Shown: positions 46,291 through 57,448 of the stretch, piece after piece
Numbering within the stretch: the stretch's first letter is position 1
Layout of the letters: each line of letters opens with the position of its first letter
Source: Thalassospira sp. ER-Se-21-Dark
GTDB taxonomy: Bacteria; Pseudomonadota; Alphaproteobacteria; Rhodospirillales; Thalassospiraceae
Direction: 5' to 3'
DNA: 64,000 bases
NCBI RefSeq assembly: GCF_017922435.1
Contig: NZ_VDEZ01000001.1
Span: forward strand, 186,001-250,000
The notes under the pieces: model-generated
Told to the model about the DNA's origin: nothing
Seen by the model: the letters and a program-made list of their open reading frames with translations, nothing else
The model's database searches: none
Program-made: the position numbers and the translations under genes

Positions 46291-47946
46291 ATGAGTACAA
46301 TCAGTTTTTCCGTTCCTGAAACGGAAGAAAACCTAAAACCAAAGATCACCGTTATCGGTGTCGGTGGTGCCGGCGGCAACGCCGTTAACAACATGATCGC
46401 ATCCGAACTTGAAGGTTGTGATTTCGTTGTTGCCAACACCGATTCTCAGGCCCTGACCCAGGCAAAAGCAACACGCAAGATGCAGCTTGGTCGCAAAATC
46501 ACCCAGGGTCTGGGTGCAGGCGCACGTCCGGATGCGGGCAGTGCCGCCGCCGAAGAATCCATTGAAGAAATTCAGGCGCAGCTTGAAGGCAGCCACATGG
46601 TATTCATCACCGCCGGTATGGGCGGTGGTACGGGTACCGGTGCAGCCCCGGTCATTGCACGTGCGGCCAAAGAAGCCGGCATTCTGACCGTTGGTGTTGT
46701 TACCAAGCCGTTCCATTTCGAAGGCACGCGCCGCATGCGCACCGCCGAACAGGGGATCGAACAGCTTCAGCAGTATGTCGACACCCTGATTATCATTCCG
46801 AACCAGAACCTGTTCCGGGTCGCGAATGAAAAAACAACCTTCGCAGATGCCTTCCAGATGGCAGATGACGTTCTGCGCAACGGTGTGCGTTCGATTACCG
46901 ACCTTATGATGGTCCCGGGTCTTGTGAACCTTGACTTTGCCGATATCCGCACTGTCATGAGCGAGATGGGTAAAGCCATGATGGGCACTGGCGAAGCATC
47001 GGGTGAAAAACGTGCACTTGAGGCTGCCGAAGCTGCAATAGCCAATCCGCTTCTTGAAGATGCATCCATGAAGGGTGCTCGTGCGGTCCTGATCAACATC
47101 ACCGGCGGCATGGATATGGCGCTGTATGAAGTTGACGAAGCCGCCAACCGCATCCGCGAGGAAGTCGCATCCGAAGCCAACATCATCTTCGGTTCGACCT
47201 TCGATCCGACCATCGAAGGTGCGCTTCGCGTTTCTGTTGTGGCGACCGGTATAGACGCCGAAGAAGTTCGCCGTCCGCAGCCGACCACTGTTTCTGTTGC
47301 ACAGCCTGTTTCCCAGAAACCGGCAGAACATCCCGCCGCGGCACCGTCCTTCGCACAACATGGCGCTGGCAACGCAGCAGCCGCTGCTGCCCACAACACG
47401 GGTGCTGGTGATTATGCGGGTGGTGCGTCGGTTGATCACATTCCTGCTGATCGCTTTGCTGCCACCGGCAGCGCACAGCAGCCGGAAATCAGCCATCAGG
47501 CCGAAGCACAGGAAACCGGTTCGATTGAAATGGGCCAGACGGTCCTGAAACCGAAACCTGTTCTGCGTGCAGACAAGCCAGTCCAGAAACCTACCAGCAA
47601 CGGCGACATGGCTTTCATTCCGCCGCGTGCTGTAACGCCAAGCGAAGCCGAGCACGCTCAGCACAGCCCGGACGTATTCGAAGCAGCCGATGCCCAGAAT
47701 GCAACCTCGCCGCGTTCAGTTCTGAGCAGCCTGTTTGGAAAGAACAAGTCTGCCAAGGAACCGCACAACTATGCGGAGCCGAAAGTCTCGCAGCCGCAGG
47801 CACCTGCACCACGCCAGACCGAGATGCCGCTTGGCGAGGACAGCGAACATGTCATGAAGAAGGAGCCTGCTTCCCGGGGCAAGACGCAAGGCGCGTCTGA
47901 CGACCTTCTTGAAATTCCGGCCTTCCTTCGTCGTCAGGCCAACTGA
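46291..47946 (+). CDS. ftsZ: Cell division protein FtsZ
   Basis: A 551-residue tubulin-like GTPase that builds the division ring. The GTP-binding signature [15 protein letters not shown] lies near 110, with [13 protein letters not shown] near 23 and the T7 synergy loop [11 protein letters not shown] near 212. The globular part ends near 320, followed by an Ala/Pro/Gln-rich linker of about 210 residues, long as is usual in alphaproteobacteria. The C-terminal peptide [13 protein letters not shown] would bind FtsA and other partners. ATG 46291 has GGAGAGG upstream. A perfect terminator follows. Confidence 0.97.
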   Translation: MSTISFSVPETEENLKPKITVIGVGGAGGNAVNNMIASELEGCDFVVANTDSQALTQAKATRKMQLGRKITQGLGAGARPDAGSAAAEESIEEIQAQLEGSHMVFITAGMGGGTGTGAAPVIARAAKEAGILTVGVVTKPFHFEGTRRMRTAEQGIEQLQQYVDTLIIIPNQNLFRVANEKTTFADAFQMADDVLRNGVRSITDLMMVPGLVNLDFADIRTVMSEMGKAMMGTGEASGEKRALEAAEAAIANPLLEDASMKGARAVLINITGGMDMALYEVDEAANRIREEVASEANIIFGSTFDPTIEGALRVSVVATGIDAEEVRRPQPTTVSVAQPVSQKPAEHPAAAPSFAQHGAGNAAAAAAHNTGAGDYAGGASVDHIPADRFAATGSAQQPEISHQAEAQETGSIEMGQTVLKPKPVLRADKPVQKPTSNGDMAFIPPRAVTPSEAEHAQHSPDVFEAADAQNATSPRSVLSSLFGKNKSAKEPHNYAEPKVSQPQAPAPRQTEMPLGEDSEHVMKKEPASRGKTQGASDDLLEIPAFLRRQAN

Positions 47947-48281
47947 CGACGATCTCCGCGCGAAGATGGGGAAGGCTTAATGCCTTCCCCTTTTTTTTGG
48001 ACGCACCAGCTTGGATGACGCTGTAATTCGGCAATTGTGACCAAAGTTCGGAAACCACACGGTTACAACCGGCGCCAAATGCCCTGCAGAAATGCATTTT
48101 ACCTATCAATTTCAAAGCACTATGAAGTTTACAAAGCGTAACAAAGAGTGATTTGAGTGATTGTTCGATCAACAGTAGTGTTCCAAACTAACAAAGCAGG
48201 GGCCATCCAATTTGAAGGTGGCTTTGAACATGCTTTGACGTTGATTGATGACAAACTGACTGACCTGATTTGGGGGTTCCT
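47947..48281 (+). other. Intergenic region between ftsZ and lpxC
   Basis: These 335 bases hold the ftsZ terminator and then about 280 AT-richer bases that should contain the lpxC promoter. I found no supported ORF, RNA or clear -35/-10 pair. Confidence 0.55.
47968..47998 (+). terminator. Intrinsic terminator of the dcw cluster
   Basis: GGGGAAGGC (47968-47976) and GCCTTCCCC (47982-47990) form a perfect 9-bp stem with a TTAAT loop, followed by eight Ts. It lies 22 bases after the ftsZ stop codon. Confidence 0.95.
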
Positions 48282-49250
48282 GTGAACAATATTGCCGATC
48301 TTGGTTCTGCTATCACGCAGACTGGCTTCTCCGGCGACGGTTATGTGCTCCAGCGCACGCTCAAAGCCTCTATCGGCTGTGCCGGTGTTGGTTTGCATTC
48401 CGGTCAGAAGATCCGCATTACCCTTCACCCTGCCCCTGCCGATCATGGCATTGTATTCCGCCGCACGGACCTGGATGACCAGCCGCTGTTTCCGGCACGT
48501 TACGATGGCGTGATCGATACCCGTCTTTGCACCTGCCTTGGTGATGCAGCCCGGGGCATCAAGATCGGGACGATCGAACATCTGATGGCCGCCCTTGCCG
48601 GTACACGCATTGATAACGTGCTCATCGATATCGATGCCGACGAAGTTCCGGTCATGGATGGCAGCTCCGCCCCGTTTAACTTCCTGATTGATTGCGTTGG
48701 CATCGAAGAACTTGATGCCCCGCGTCAGGTCATCGAAGTCCTTAAACCGGTTGAAGTCGAATATAACGGCTGCACCGCACGCGTTGAACCGGCCAACGGG
48801 TTCGAGATTGATTTCGAGATTGATTTCGCCAGTAAGGCCATTGCCAACCAGCGCATGTCCGTAAAGTTCGATGACGGCGTGTTTGTTGCCGATATCGCAC
48901 GCGCGCGTACCTTTGGCTTCTTGCATGAAGTTGAAGCCATGCGTTCTGCCGGTCTTGCCCGTGGCGGTTCGCTTGATAACGCGGTTGTTCTTTCCGGTGA
49001 CGAAGTCATGAATGAGGAAGGCCTGCGTTACGAAGACGAATTCGTCCGCCACAAGATCCTTGATGCGCTTGGCGATCTTTATACTGCCGGCAACCAGTTG
49101 CAGGGCAAGGTCACCGCTTACAAATCCGGTCACCATGTCAACAATCTGCTACTTCAGGCGTTGCTGGCCGACGAAGACGCTTATCGTGTTGTTCCGCTGA
49201 CCAAGGCGGCCTTGCGCGGCGTTTCCGAGCCGATGCTTGCCACTGCCTGA
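48282..49250 (+). CDS. lpxC: UDP-3-O-acyl-N-acetylglucosamine deacetylase
   Basis: A 322-residue zinc enzyme that carries out the first committed step of lipid A synthesis. Zinc ligands are His100 (TIEHLMAAL), His257 and Asp261 (RHKILDALGDLY); the acid/base histidine region is SGHHVNNLLLQALL near 284. The numbering is about 20 higher than in E. coli because of an N-terminal extension. GTG 48282 has TGGGGG five bases upstream; TTG 48270 is the alternative but lacks a spaced Shine-Dalgarno. It is separated from ftsZ by a terminator, so it is a separate unit. Confidence 0.96.
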   Translation: MNNIADLGSAITQTGFSGDGYVLQRTLKASIGCAGVGLHSGQKIRITLHPAPADHGIVFRRTDLDDQPLFPARYDGVIDTRLCTCLGDAARGIKIGTIEHLMAALAGTRIDNVLIDIDADEVPVMDGSSAPFNFLIDCVGIEELDAPRQVIEVLKPVEVEYNGCTARVEPANGFEIDFEIDFASKAIANQRMSVKFDDGVFVADIARARTFGFLHEVEAMRSAGLARGGSLDNAVVLSGDEVMNEEGLRYEDEFVRHKILDALGDLYTAGNQLQGKVTAYKSGHHVNNLLLQALLADEDAYRVVPLTKAALRGVSEPMLATA

Positions 49251-49284
49251 AATCAGGTGTCACTGGCATCCACATTATGAGAAT

Positions 49285-49309
49285 GGCGGCCCTTGTGGTC
49301 GCCTTTTTT
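49285..49309 (+). terminator. Intrinsic terminator of lpxC
   Basis: GGCGGCC (49285-49291) pairs with GGTCGCC (49297-49303), one G-U included, with a CTTGT loop and then TTTTTTG. It lies 34 bases after the lpxC stop codon. Confidence 0.85.
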
Positions 49310-49473
49310 GTTTTCGGCGTTGGTTTTCAGTCTTCTGATCCGCGTCACAGCATTTAACATGGAATAAAAGTCGGCATTTGACGACACAACTACTTGCCCA
49401 AGCACGCCCTTCGCATGATATAGTCCGGCGGATTTTACGGTGAGTGCGTCAAAAATTTCGAGGATACGTCACA

Positions 49474-50298
49474 GTGCTAAGTACCGTTCGCGCCAAACAC
49501 GTCATTGCAACTCTCGGCCTGTCGCTGATGCTTGCGGCATGTTCAAGCAATGATGCGCCGGAATATGTCGAACGTCCGGTTTCCGAACTGTATAACGGCG
49601 CGCAGGATCTGCTTGACGCCAAGGAATACCAACAGGCTGCCGAGGCATTTGACGAAGTCGAACGTCAGCACCCCTATTCGGTCTGGGCGACCAAGGCGAC
49701 CCTCATGTCGGCTTATGCCTATTACCAGGACAACAAATACGATGATGCGATCAACGCACTGGATCGCTTTATCTCGTTGCATCCGGCCAACCCGGATGTG
49801 CCATATGCCTATTACCTCAAGGCGCTGTCCTATTACGAACAGATTTCGGACGTCGGCCGCGATCAGCAGATGACCCAGCACGCGATGGATGCGCTTGACG
49901 ATGTCATCCGCCGCTTCCCCGATAGCAAATATGCCCGCGATGCCAAGCTGAAAAAGGACCTGACGGTCGATCACCTTGCGGGCAAGGAAATGGATGTCGG
50001 GCGCTATTATCAGGACCGCAACGAATATCTGGCGGCAATCAACCGCTTCAAAGCAGTGATCGAGAATTATCAGACCACCACCCACGTGCCAGAGGCCCTT
50101 GCACGCCTGACCGAGTGCTATCTTGCACTTGGTCTTGAAGGCGAAGCCAAGCGGACCGCAGCTGTGCTTGGTCACAACTTCCCGGGCAGCGAATATTACA
50201 GCGAGTCCTATAGTCTCATGCTTGGTGAAGACGCACCGGAGCGCGAAGACAGCAGTTGGTGGGATGACACGACCAACGCCATCTCCAGCCTGTTCTGA
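49474..50298 (+). CDS. bamD: Outer membrane assembly lipoprotein BamD
   Basis: From GTG 49474 it has 274 residues and a lipoprotein signal ending in the lipobox LAAC with Cys23 as the lipidation site. The mature protein is built of TPR-like repeats: SELYNGAQDLLDAKEYQQAAEAFDEVERQHPYSVWATKA, then KYDDAINALDRFISLHPANPDVPYAYYLKALSYYEQI. BamD links BamA to the other subunits of the beta-barrel assembly machine. An in-frame GTG at 49444 would add ten residues. The gene lies between lpxC and recN, as in many alphaproteobacteria. Confidence 0.94.
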   Translation: MLSTVRAKHVIATLGLSLMLAACSSNDAPEYVERPVSELYNGAQDLLDAKEYQQAAEAFDEVERQHPYSVWATKATLMSAYAYYQDNKYDDAINALDRFISLHPANPDVPYAYYLKALSYYEQISDVGRDQQMTQHAMDALDDVIRRFPDSKYARDAKLKKDLTVDHLAGKEMDVGRYYQDRNEYLAAINRFKAVIENYQTTTHVPEALARLTECYLALGLEGEAKRTAAVLGHNFPGSEYYSESYSLMLGEDAPEREDSSWWDDTTNAISSLF

Positions 50299-50306
50299 TT
50301 TCGTTT

Positions 50307-50338
50307 AAGCAAACCCTCGCAAGGCCAAGGGTTTGCTT
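50307..50338 (+). terminator. Hairpin after bamD
   Basis: AAGCAAACCCT (50307-50317) pairs perfectly with AGGGTTTGCTT (50328-50338). It begins eight bases after the bamD stop codon but is followed by GACAATCC, without a T-run, so it may act as a weak terminator or 3'-end stabiliser. Confidence 0.55.
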
Positions 50339-50362
50339 GACAATCCGCCTTGCGACAAGATA

Positions 50363-50377
50363 GAACAAAAAAAGAAC
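50363..50377. promoter_or_regulatory. LexA/SOS box of recN
   Basis: GAAC-AAAAAAA-GAAC at 50363-50377 reads GTTC-N7-GTTC on the other strand, the exact alphaproteobacterial LexA direct-repeat consensus. It is 182 bp upstream of recN, a classic SOS gene. Confidence 0.85.
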
Positions 50378-50558
50378 AAATTGCGGTTACCGTCTGATAT
50401 CACTGCATTTTGATCAAACGCCCTTCGGACGACAGGATTGAATGTCGTTTCGCCTTCGCAAGGCTTGCAAGGCAGGGCGGGATTGGGCACTCTGCACATT
50501 CACAAACAAGTTTGGCTGTACCTGTCTGCTGCTCCGTTAACAACATCAGTACCCAGCA

Positions 50559-52229
50559 ATGCTTCGACGCCTTAGCATTCGGAATGTAGTCCTTATCGAC
50601 AAACTGGATCTCGATTTTCACGACGGGCTTAGCGTGCTCACAGGTGAAACCGGTGCCGGTAAATCGATCCTGCTTGATTCCCTTGGCCTCGCGCTGGGTG
50701 CGCGCGCCGACAGCGGCCTTGTCCGCCATGGCTGCGACAAGTGCAGTGTCACCGCAACCTTCAATCTGCCACAAGGCCACCCGGTTTTCGGATTGCTGTC
50801 AGATCAGGATATTGATCTTGAGGGCGAAGACCTTGTCGTGCGCCGTGTTGTCACGTCAGATGGCCGTTCGCGTGCCTATGTAAATGATCAATCCGTCTCG
50901 GTCGGGCTGCTGCGCGATGTTGGCAATTACTGCGTCGAAATTCAGGGCCAGTTTGATCAGCACGGCCTTCTTGATCCCACCACACATCGCGCGACACTTG
51001 ATGCCCACGGCAATCTTGGCCCCCTTGCCATGACCGTGCGTGATCATTGGCGCGCCTGGCGTGAAACCCAAAAGGAACTCAATGCTGCCCGCGCCCGAAT
51101 TGACAAGGCGCGCGAGGAAGAGGAATGGCTGCGCCACGCCGTCGATGAGCTTGAAAAGCTTGCCCCCGAAGAAGGCGAAGAAGAACGCCTTGCAGAGGAA
51201 CGCCAGTTCCTGATGCATGGTGAAAAGCTGGTTGCGGCCCTTAATGATGCCGGATCCGAACTTTCGCGCGGCAAGGGTGCCGAAAGCGCCCTTCGTAGTG
51301 CCCAGCGGTGCCTTGAACGTGAACTTGAAAAGGCCGATGGCCGGTTTGAACCGATCATCGAGGCCCTTGATCGTGCCGCGATCGAACTTGAAGAAGCCAA
51401 CCGGGCAATCTCGGCCACCTTGGCCGATCTTAATCTTGATACCGGTCATCAGGAAAATGTCGAGGAACGCCTGTTTGCCCTGCGCGCAGCCGCCCGCAAA
51501 TACAATGTTCCGGTCGATGGGCTGAATGCGCTGATGAAGGATTTCCGATCCCAAATTGATCAGCTTGAATTCGGCGAGAAGGAACTGAGCCGCCTGACCG
51601 CCGCCGTAAGCGAATATCGCAAAGCCTATATCGAAGCGGGCGAAAAGCTTCATGCCGCGCGCAAGGAAGCCGCCGCCAAGCTTGATGGTGCGATCAATGC
51701 CGAATTGCCGCCGCTTCGCATGGAAAAGGCGCGCTTTGTTACCGACATTGCCGAGCTTGAAGAAGCCGAATGGGGCCAGGATGGCATTGACCGGGTGCAG
51801 TTCACGGTTGCCACCAACCCCGGCAGCCCCCCGGGCGCACTCAACAAAATCGCATCGGGGGGCGAGCTTTCGCGCTTCCTGCTTGCACTCAAGGTCGTGC
51901 TGGCGCGTGTTTCTGCCGTGCCCAGCCTGGTCTTTGACGAGGTCGACAGCGGTGTCGGCGGCGCGACGGCCGCGGCCATTGGTCAGCGCCTGCATCTTCT
52001 GGCACAGGAACGCCAGATCCTTGTCATCACCCACAGCCCACAGGTCGCCGCCCGTGGTCGCACGCATTTCTATATTGCCAAGCGCGAGACAGAAGGCACC
52101 ATGGTGACCCGCGTCGATGCCCTTGTCGATGGAGCCCGGCGCGAAGAAATCGCCCGTATGCTGGCCGGTCATTCCGTGACGGCCGAGGCACGTGCCGCCG
52201 CCGACAGCCTGCTTGAACAACCCAATTGA
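50559..52229 (+). CDS. recN: DNA repair protein RecN
   Basis: A 556-residue SMC-like ATPase for double-strand-break repair. The Walker A loop GETGAGKS is at 29-36, the Walker B LVFDEVDSGVGG has Asp460-Glu461, and the ABC signature is KIASGGELSRFLLALKVVL. The central part is a coiled coil rich in Glu, Ala, Arg and Leu. ATG 50559 lacks a strong Shine-Dalgarno, but MLRRLSIRNVVLIDKLDLDF matches the family N-terminus exactly. An SOS box upstream predicts induction by DNA damage. ligA follows after 49 bp and may be co-transcribed. Confidence 0.96.
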   Translation: MLRRLSIRNVVLIDKLDLDFHDGLSVLTGETGAGKSILLDSLGLALGARADSGLVRHGCDKCSVTATFNLPQGHPVFGLLSDQDIDLEGEDLVVRRVVTSDGRSRAYVNDQSVSVGLLRDVGNYCVEIQGQFDQHGLLDPTTHRATLDAHGNLGPLAMTVRDHWRAWRETQKELNAARARIDKAREEEEWLRHAVDELEKLAPEEGEEERLAEERQFLMHGEKLVAALNDAGSELSRGKGAESALRSAQRCLERELEKADGRFEPIIEALDRAAIELEEANRAISATLADLNLDTGHQENVEERLFALRAAARKYNVPVDGLNALMKDFRSQIDQLEFGEKELSRLTAAVSEYRKAYIEAGEKLHAARKEAAAKLDGAINAELPPLRMEKARFVTDIAELEEAEWGQDGIDRVQFTVATNPGSPPGALNKIASGGELSRFLLALKVVLARVSAVPSLVFDEVDSGVGGATAAAIGQRLHLLAQERQILVITHSPQVAARGRTHFYIAKRETEGTMVTRVDALVDGARREEIARMLAGHSVTAEARAAADSLLEQPN

Positions 52230-52260
52230 TCCCGGCGCCAACACGTCGGCCCAACCTTGA

Positions 52261-54387
<2,127 letters not shown>

Positions 54388-54415
54388 AAATGATCTAACC
54401 GGGGAGTGTGTGCTG

Positions 54416-54808
54416 ATGGAAGACCTTGGAAGTTTTTTTCGCCGTTATGTCGATGCCCATCTGAAGCTTGAAGAAAACGCACTTGATGATTTCTTCCACT
54501 TCCCGTGCCTGATCAATGATCTGTCCGGTGTGCAGGCCATTGGCAGTTCAGACGATCTGCACAAATACCATCACTCGTTCTTTGATGAACTGAAAAATGC
54601 CGATCTTGCCATGGCAAAGTCCATGGTGATTGAACAGCATTCCGCCCTTCCCGGTGGGGCGCGTGCAATTGTTTCGTTCCGCTTTGGCAATTCGGAAAAC
54701 AACCTGATCTTTGATTGCGACTATGCGTTCGCACTGCTCAAGCAGGATGAAAAGTGGAAAGTCATCTTTGCCCAGCTTGATGAAATCAGATACAGCGACC
54801 TGTATTGA
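54416..54808 (+). CDS. Uncharacterised small protein, possible NTF2-like fold
   Basis: A 130-residue protein from ATG 54416 with GGGGAG about ten bases upstream. It starts MEDLGSFFRRYVDAHLKLEENALDDFF and alternates helix and strand in the manner of NTF2/SnoaL-like cone folds: helix, loop with FPCLINDLSG, helix FFDELKNADLAMAKSMVIEQHSALPGG, then strands ARAIVSFRFG, NLIFDCDYAFALLKQDEKWKVIFAQL. I do not recognise the family with certainty and no catalytic residues stand out. It ends seven bases before the thermonuclease-like gene, so the two are likely co-transcribed. Confidence 0.65.
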   Translation: MEDLGSFFRRYVDAHLKLEENALDDFFHFPCLINDLSGVQAIGSSDDLHKYHHSFFDELKNADLAMAKSMVIEQHSALPGGARAIVSFRFGNSENNLIFDCDYAFALLKQDEKWKVIFAQLDEIRYSDLY

Positions 54809-54815
54809 GGCCCGC

Positions 54816-55367
54816 ATGGTGCCCGCCCTTCCCCACCGCCTGATCACACTTGGTTTTGCCCTGATGCTGGGATGCTTTCCAGCAGTATCAAAGGCCGATC
54901 CGGACTTTGATACCCTGTCGGGCCCGGCGCGTGCGATTGATGCTGATACGCTTGAATTCGGCTTCAAACGTGTTGATCTGTGGGGGGCGGACGCCATGAA
55001 CCGTTTTCAGGAATGTCTGATTAACGGTCAAAGCACGGCCTGCGGGGCAGAGGCATGGCAGGTGACCACCAACCTTCTGGTCGCAACACCGATAACATGC
55101 GAAGTGCGCGGGAAAAACCGGTATCATCGCAACATGACCGTTTGCCGCAATGCCAACGGGGTTGATATTGGGCAAAGCCTGATTGTTCGGGGCATGGCGG
55201 TTGCCCGCCCCGATCAGATGCCGGAATACAAAGCCTATGAAAATCAGGCGCGACAGGCACGCACCGGCGTCTGGGCAGGGGAATTCATTGATCCGCTGAA
55301 ATGGCGGCGCGGTGAACGTTTACCCGAACATGAAATTGAAGTTCGCCGCTGGCAACGCGACGAATAA
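54816..55367 (+). CDS. Exported thermonuclease (SNase)-fold protein with altered catalytic residues
   Basis: From ATG 54816 (TTGAGG just upstream) it has 183 residues and a signal peptide ending near SKADP. The rest matches the staphylococcal-nuclease OB fold: AIDADTLEFG near 48, VDLWGADAMNRFQ near 61, then KNRYHRNMTVCRNANGVDIGQSLIVRGMAVA near 105-135. By motif alignment, the positions of catalytic Arg35 and Glu43 appear as Asp and Asn, whereas calcium-site Asp40 and Arg87 appear kept. It may bind nucleic acid or protein without cutting. Four cysteines could form disulphides. Confidence 0.72.
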   Translation: MVPALPHRLITLGFALMLGCFPAVSKADPDFDTLSGPARAIDADTLEFGFKRVDLWGADAMNRFQECLINGQSTACGAEAWQVTTNLLVATPITCEVRGKNRYHRNMTVCRNANGVDIGQSLIVRGMAVARPDQMPEYKAYENQARQARTGVWAGEFIDPLKWRRGERLPEHEIEVRRWQRDE

Positions 55368-55379
55368 CATCAAACCTAA

Positions 55380-56408
55380 TTAGCGTTGCGACGTCCCACC
55401 GGATGCAAACGGCCGTGCCAGCAACCGTCCCAGCCCCGCCAGTGTAAAGCTGTTTTTAAGTGACGCCACACCGAGTGTGACGACCACAAACCCAACCAAT
55501 TGCGGCACTGTGAGGACCTCGCCCAGAAACAGCCATGCAGCAAAGAAGGTCATGGCAGGCCCCGAAAGCGATATCAGCGATGCCTGCGTCGCACCGACCC
55601 TGCGAATACCCTCGTACAGCAGGAAGAACGGAATAACGGTGCAAAATATCGAAATACCTGCCGTCCACATGATGCCGGCCACATTCAGGTTCAGCGGGTT
55701 TTGCACGATCAATTGGTAAATCACCATGCAAATACCGGCCATGGTGTTGATCAGGGCTGCAAAATGCATCGACCCGATAACGGTAATCATCCGCTGTCCG
55801 AAATAGAGATAAATCGCATAGGTCACAGCAGAACCGAACGCCCAAGCCGCCCCGTACCAAAGCTCCTGCGATACCTCGCCAAACCCGCCCGGTGCCAGCA
55901 CCAAAACAAGCCCGACATAGGTTATGACAAAGCAGAAAATTTGGCGAACTGGCGGAAAGCGCCGTTTATGGAGCGCCTCAAGGATCATCACGACGGCCGG
56001 AAACGTAAACAGCACGATCCGCGAAACGGTGACCTCAATCAACGAAACAGCGGTAAAATCAAACAAGGCCGCAAGGAAAAACAGCCCGCCATAAAGCCCG
56101 CCCCAGGCAAGATCAACCGGCTTCATCTTGCGGTCGCCCGGCCGGTTCTTGCCAAACAAAACCACCCCAAGCCAGAAGAGCGGCATCGCGATCAAAAACC
56201 GCAACAGCAACAAGCCATCCACTGTCATACCCGTGGCATAAACAAATTTTGCCAGAAGGCCTTTCATGGCCAAGGCAGCTGTCGCAAGCAACACAATGGT
56301 CAGCGCGGAACCCGCCGGCGACACGACAGGCGTAACAACCTGTTGCCCGGGCTCAGAAGGTGACGGTGGTGGCGTCATGGGTTTCTCCGATCCTCTATCG
56401 GTTGCCAT
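55380..56408 (-). CDS. EamA/DMT family transporter, divergent from a LysR gene
   Basis: A 342-residue membrane protein with ten predicted helices in two EamA repeats, preceded by a Pro/Ser-rich cytoplasmic tail (TPPPSPSEPGQQ). Repeat landmarks are LAMKGLLAKFVYATGMTVDGLLLLRF and, in the second half, GATQASLISLSGPAMTFFAAWLFLGEVLT. Such proteins are metabolite exporters; the substrate is unknown. ATG 56408 is preferred over 56435. It is divergent from a LysR-type regulator, with a LysR-type operator between them, which implies control by that regulator. Confidence 0.85.
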   Translation of the reverse strand: MATDRGSEKPMTPPPSPSEPGQQVVTPVVSPAGSALTIVLLATAALAMKGLLAKFVYATGMTVDGLLLLRFLIAMPLFWLGVVLFGKNRPGDRKMKPVDLAWGGLYGGLFFLAALFDFTAVSLIEVTVSRIVLFTFPAVVMILEALHKRRFPPVRQIFCFVITYVGLVLVLAPGGFGEVSQELWYGAAWAFGSAVTYAIYLYFGQRMITVIGSMHFAALINTMAGICMVIYQLIVQNPLNLNVAGIMWTAGISIFCTVIPFFLLYEGIRRVGATQASLISLSGPAMTFFAAWLFLGEVLTVPQLVGFVVVTLGVASLKNSFTLAGLGRLLARPFASGGTSQR

Positions 56409-56452
56409 AGTTACCCGTGAACTGCCATTATTCAATTCGAATTAATTGCTAT

Positions 56453-56477
56453 CAGATATCAGCTTTGGCTATATCTG
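56453..56477. promoter_or_regulatory. LysR-type operator in the divergent EamA/lysR promoter
   Basis: CAGATAT (56453-56459) and ATATCTG (56471-56477) form a perfect inverted repeat with an 11-base spacer, so the inner bases give the T-N11-A core of LysR-type recognition sites. It lies 42 bp before the lysR ATG and 45 bp before the exporter start, suited to control both. Confidence 0.6.
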
Positions 56478-56518
56478 GCAGGCAAATGGATGCGCAAAGC
56501 TGCTCAGGATCACGCCCG

Positions 56519-57427
56519 ATGGATATCAAACAACTTCGAAGCTTTGTACATATTGCCGAACTCGGCAGCCTGTCACGCGCGGCAGAGCGGCTTAATTTGT
56601 CGCAGCCCGCGCTCAGTCGGCAGCTTAACCTTCTCGAAGAGGCGCTTGAGACCAAACTGTTGGAACGTACCGGACGCGGCGTCAAATTAACCGAAGCGGG
56701 CCAGATGCTTGCCGAACGGGCCCGTGTGATCCTGACCGATCTTGCCCGTCTTGAAGCGGATCTTTCGGCCCGCAGCAGTCAGGTGACAGGCCATGTGCAT
56801 GTCGGCGTTCCGCCCAGCGCCGGGATCGTGATTACCGGGGCGCTGATTGAAACTCTGCGCGATCGCTATCCTGACCTTAACATCACGGTTGCCGAAGACC
56901 TGACTGGCGATGTGCAGGAAGGATTGCTGTCCGGGCGACTTGATATCGGCATCCTTCATGACGGCATGATTTCACGCAGCCTGCATGCCGAACAGCTTTG
57001 GCGCGAAGACCTGTTTCTGATTTCCCACCCATCACAGGTCGGCGAACAGGAAACCGAAATCGCCTACGAAGATGTTTTGTCCCTGCCGCTCATCATGCCG
57101 ACCAACAAGCACGGGCTGCGCGCCATGATGCAGGAAGCCGCCTTTCGCGCCGGACGGCCGTTGACTCCGGTGGTGGAGGCCGATGCCCTTCGCGTTTTGG
57201 TCGATCTGGTGACGCGCAATGTCGGGCATACCGTCTTGCCGCGCAGTTCGCTGGTTCAGGAACTTTCGACCGGGCGCCTCAAGGCACGGCGCATCACCAA
57301 CCCGGAACTGTCGCGCAAGGTGATGCTGTCCTGGTTACAGGATCGCCCGCTGAGTGCCGGGGGCAAGGCGGTTGTCGATACATTGCGTGATCTTGCCGGC
57401 ACCGTTCCGATGGCCAACCAAAAATAA
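56519..57427 (+). CDS. LysR family transcriptional regulator
   Basis: A 302-residue LysR-type regulator. The N-terminal winged helix is complete (MDIKQLRSFVHIAELGSLSRAAERLNLSQPALSRQLNLLEEAL) and a linker helix follows to about 90. The effector domain has two periplasmic-binding-like halves (about 92-295). It fits the nitrogen-assimilation/Cbl-like LysR group in general form, but the effector cannot be read. The start at 56519 fits the family; an upstream ATG at 56417 would overlap the operator region. A bidirectional terminator follows. Confidence 0.9.
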   Translation: MDIKQLRSFVHIAELGSLSRAAERLNLSQPALSRQLNLLEEALETKLLERTGRGVKLTEAGQMLAERARVILTDLARLEADLSARSSQVTGHVHVGVPPSAGIVITGALIETLRDRYPDLNITVAEDLTGDVQEGLLSGRLDIGILHDGMISRSLHAEQLWREDLFLISHPSQVGEQETEIAYEDVLSLPLIMPTNKHGLRAMMQEAAFRAGRPLTPVVEADALRVLVDLVTRNVGHTVLPRSSLVQELSTGRLKARRITNPELSRKVMLSWLQDRPLSAGGKAVVDTLRDLAGTVPMANQK

Positions 57428-57448
57428 ACCAACACTGACTCTGATAAA

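Noticed and set aside
46333..47664. 443-codon minus-strand frame opposite ftsZ
   Set aside because: Product is low-complexity and Cys/His/Arg-rich without motifs; ftsZ on the other strand is unambiguous.
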